From assembly GCA_016650415.1 (NCBI GenBank), contig JAENVU010000076.1, forward strand, positions 1 through 13,796: a DNA stretch of 13,796 bases, read 5' to 3'. The notes under the pieces are model-generated. The model ran no database searches, was not told the DNA's origin, and worked only from the letters and a program-made list of their open reading frames with translations. Below, one piece after another: positions 13,175-13,796 of the stretch; the first letter of the stretch is position 1, and each line of letters starts with the position of its first letter. Source of the DNA: Acidimicrobiia bacterium (GTDB lineage Bacteria > Actinomycetota > Acidimicrobiia > IMCC26256 > JAENVU01). Position numbers and translations under genes: made by a program.

Positions 13175-13796
13175 GTTGGCACGCGAGTGAACAACTGCTG
13201 GACCGGTACGCACACGATCGGGTCGATGTCGTCACTGCCGCCTCGTTGGAGGCGCACCTCCTCGCCTGTGACCCGTGTCGGCGGACTCTCGCCGAGGTCG
13301 GCGCGGCGAGCCTGGAGGAGTCAATCGAGCGGGCCTGGAGCGACATCGTCGACACCCTCGACCAACCGAAGCTCAGCCTCGTCGAACGCCTCCTCCGACG
13401 CGTCGGCGTCGCCGATGGCGACGCCAAGGTCATCGCAACCGCGCCGAGCCTTCGACTCAGCTGGCTCGGCGCGGTGGCTCTGGCGGTCGCGTTCGCGGTG
13501 TGGGCAGCCCGCAACGGCCCCCGCGATCCGATCGTGTTTCTCACCCTGGCGCCCTTCGTGCCGCTCGCCGGGGTCGCAGTTGCGTTCGGGCCGATCGCGG
13601 ACCCGATGCACGAAACAATCCTCGCGTCGCCGATATCGGCAACCCGAATCCTTGCGATGCGATCACTCGCCGTCGGCGTGATCTCCGCCACGATTCTCCT
13701 CCCCGCCACGTTGATCCTCGCCGTGAGCCACCCGATCGCGGCGGCGTGGATCGCGCCGGCCCTCGCCGTGGTCAGCCTCGCACTGTGCCTGGCTCC
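13171..13796 (+). CDS. zinc-finger anti-sigma protein with multi-pass membrane region, C-terminus missing
   Basis: The frame starts at the ATG overlapping the sigma stop and stays open to the right edge (208 codons visible). Residues 1-40 form a zf-HC2-type anti-sigma motif, EAHLLACDPC, with His29, Cys33 and Cys36 (HxxxCxxC); His4 could be a further ligand. An amphipathic linker follows. From about residue 92 there are four hydrophobic segments (92-110, 119-138, 164-183 and from 189). The segment between the second and third, DPMHETILASPISATRILAMR, resembles cytoplasmic loops of actinobacterial ABC-transporter-associated membrane proteins. Ordinary zf-HC2 anti-sigma factors have one helix, so this is a multi-pass variant. 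It probably holds the sigma factor at the membrane; an ABC ATPase gene may follow beyond the window (inference). Confidence 0.85.
   Translation, partial: MSWHASEQLLDRYAHDRVDVVTAASLEAHLLACDPCRRTLAEVGAASLEESIERAWSDIVDTLDQPKLSLVERLLRRVGVADGDAKVIATAPSLRLSWLGAVALAVAFAVWAARNGPRDPIVFLTLAPFVPLAGVAVAFGPIADPMHETILASPISATRILAMRSLAVGVISATILLPATLILAVSHPIAAAWIAPALAVVSLALCLA

Overview
The window is GC-rich DNA, densely packed with genes. Most starts are either overlapping stop/start pairs or promoters of the form TANNNT sitting 6-7 bases before an ATG, which is the signature of leaderless transcription. Together with the class III cyclase/ATPase/TPR protein, the ECF sigma/anti-sigma pairs and the strong preference for G or C at third codon positions, this points to an actinobacterium. 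An Acidimicrobiia-like lineage would fit, but that is inference; no rRNA or tRNA gene is present to confirm it.

Layout. (1) Positions 1-1632, minus strand: a three-gene operon of an MFS efflux-type transporter, a pterin-4a-carbinolamine dehydratase and a membrane-anchored protein cut by the window edge. (2) 1777-5256, plus strand: one very large regulator with zinc ribbon, adenylyl cyclase, AAA-type ATPase and TPR regions. (3) 5281-9066, minus strand: an apparent five-gene operon, in transcription order a 53-residue unknown, an alpha/beta-hydrolase, a RidA-family protein, a GH4 NAD-dependent glycosidase and a YczE-type membrane protein; three junctions are overlaps or a 1-base gap. (4) 9103-10766, plus strand: a GNAT acetyltransferase, then an ECF sigma factor whose last codons overlap a membrane anti-sigma-like protein. 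Its exported part looks like a cupredoxin that has lost two copper ligands. (5) 10880-12548: an SDR dehydrogenase, a convergent SnoaL-like protein and a YbjQ/UPF0145 protein transcribed away from the latter. (6) 12632-13796, plus strand: a second ECF sigma factor overlapping a zinc-binding anti-sigma protein with several membrane helices, cut by the right edge.

Functionally, the window mixes a probable carbohydrate or glycoside breakdown cassette with three signalling modules (cAMP-forming cyclase, two ECF switches) and isolated metabolic enzymes. The most unusual items are the anti-sigma protein with a degenerate cupredoxin ectodomain and a candidate ECF promoter in front of its own sigma gene, the hydrolase/RidA/GH4 operon, and two compact divergent promoter regions in which the two -10 elements are mirror images or share a palindrome. 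No CRISPR array, insertion sequence, tRNA or rRNA was seen, and no intergenic stretch exceeds 300 bases.
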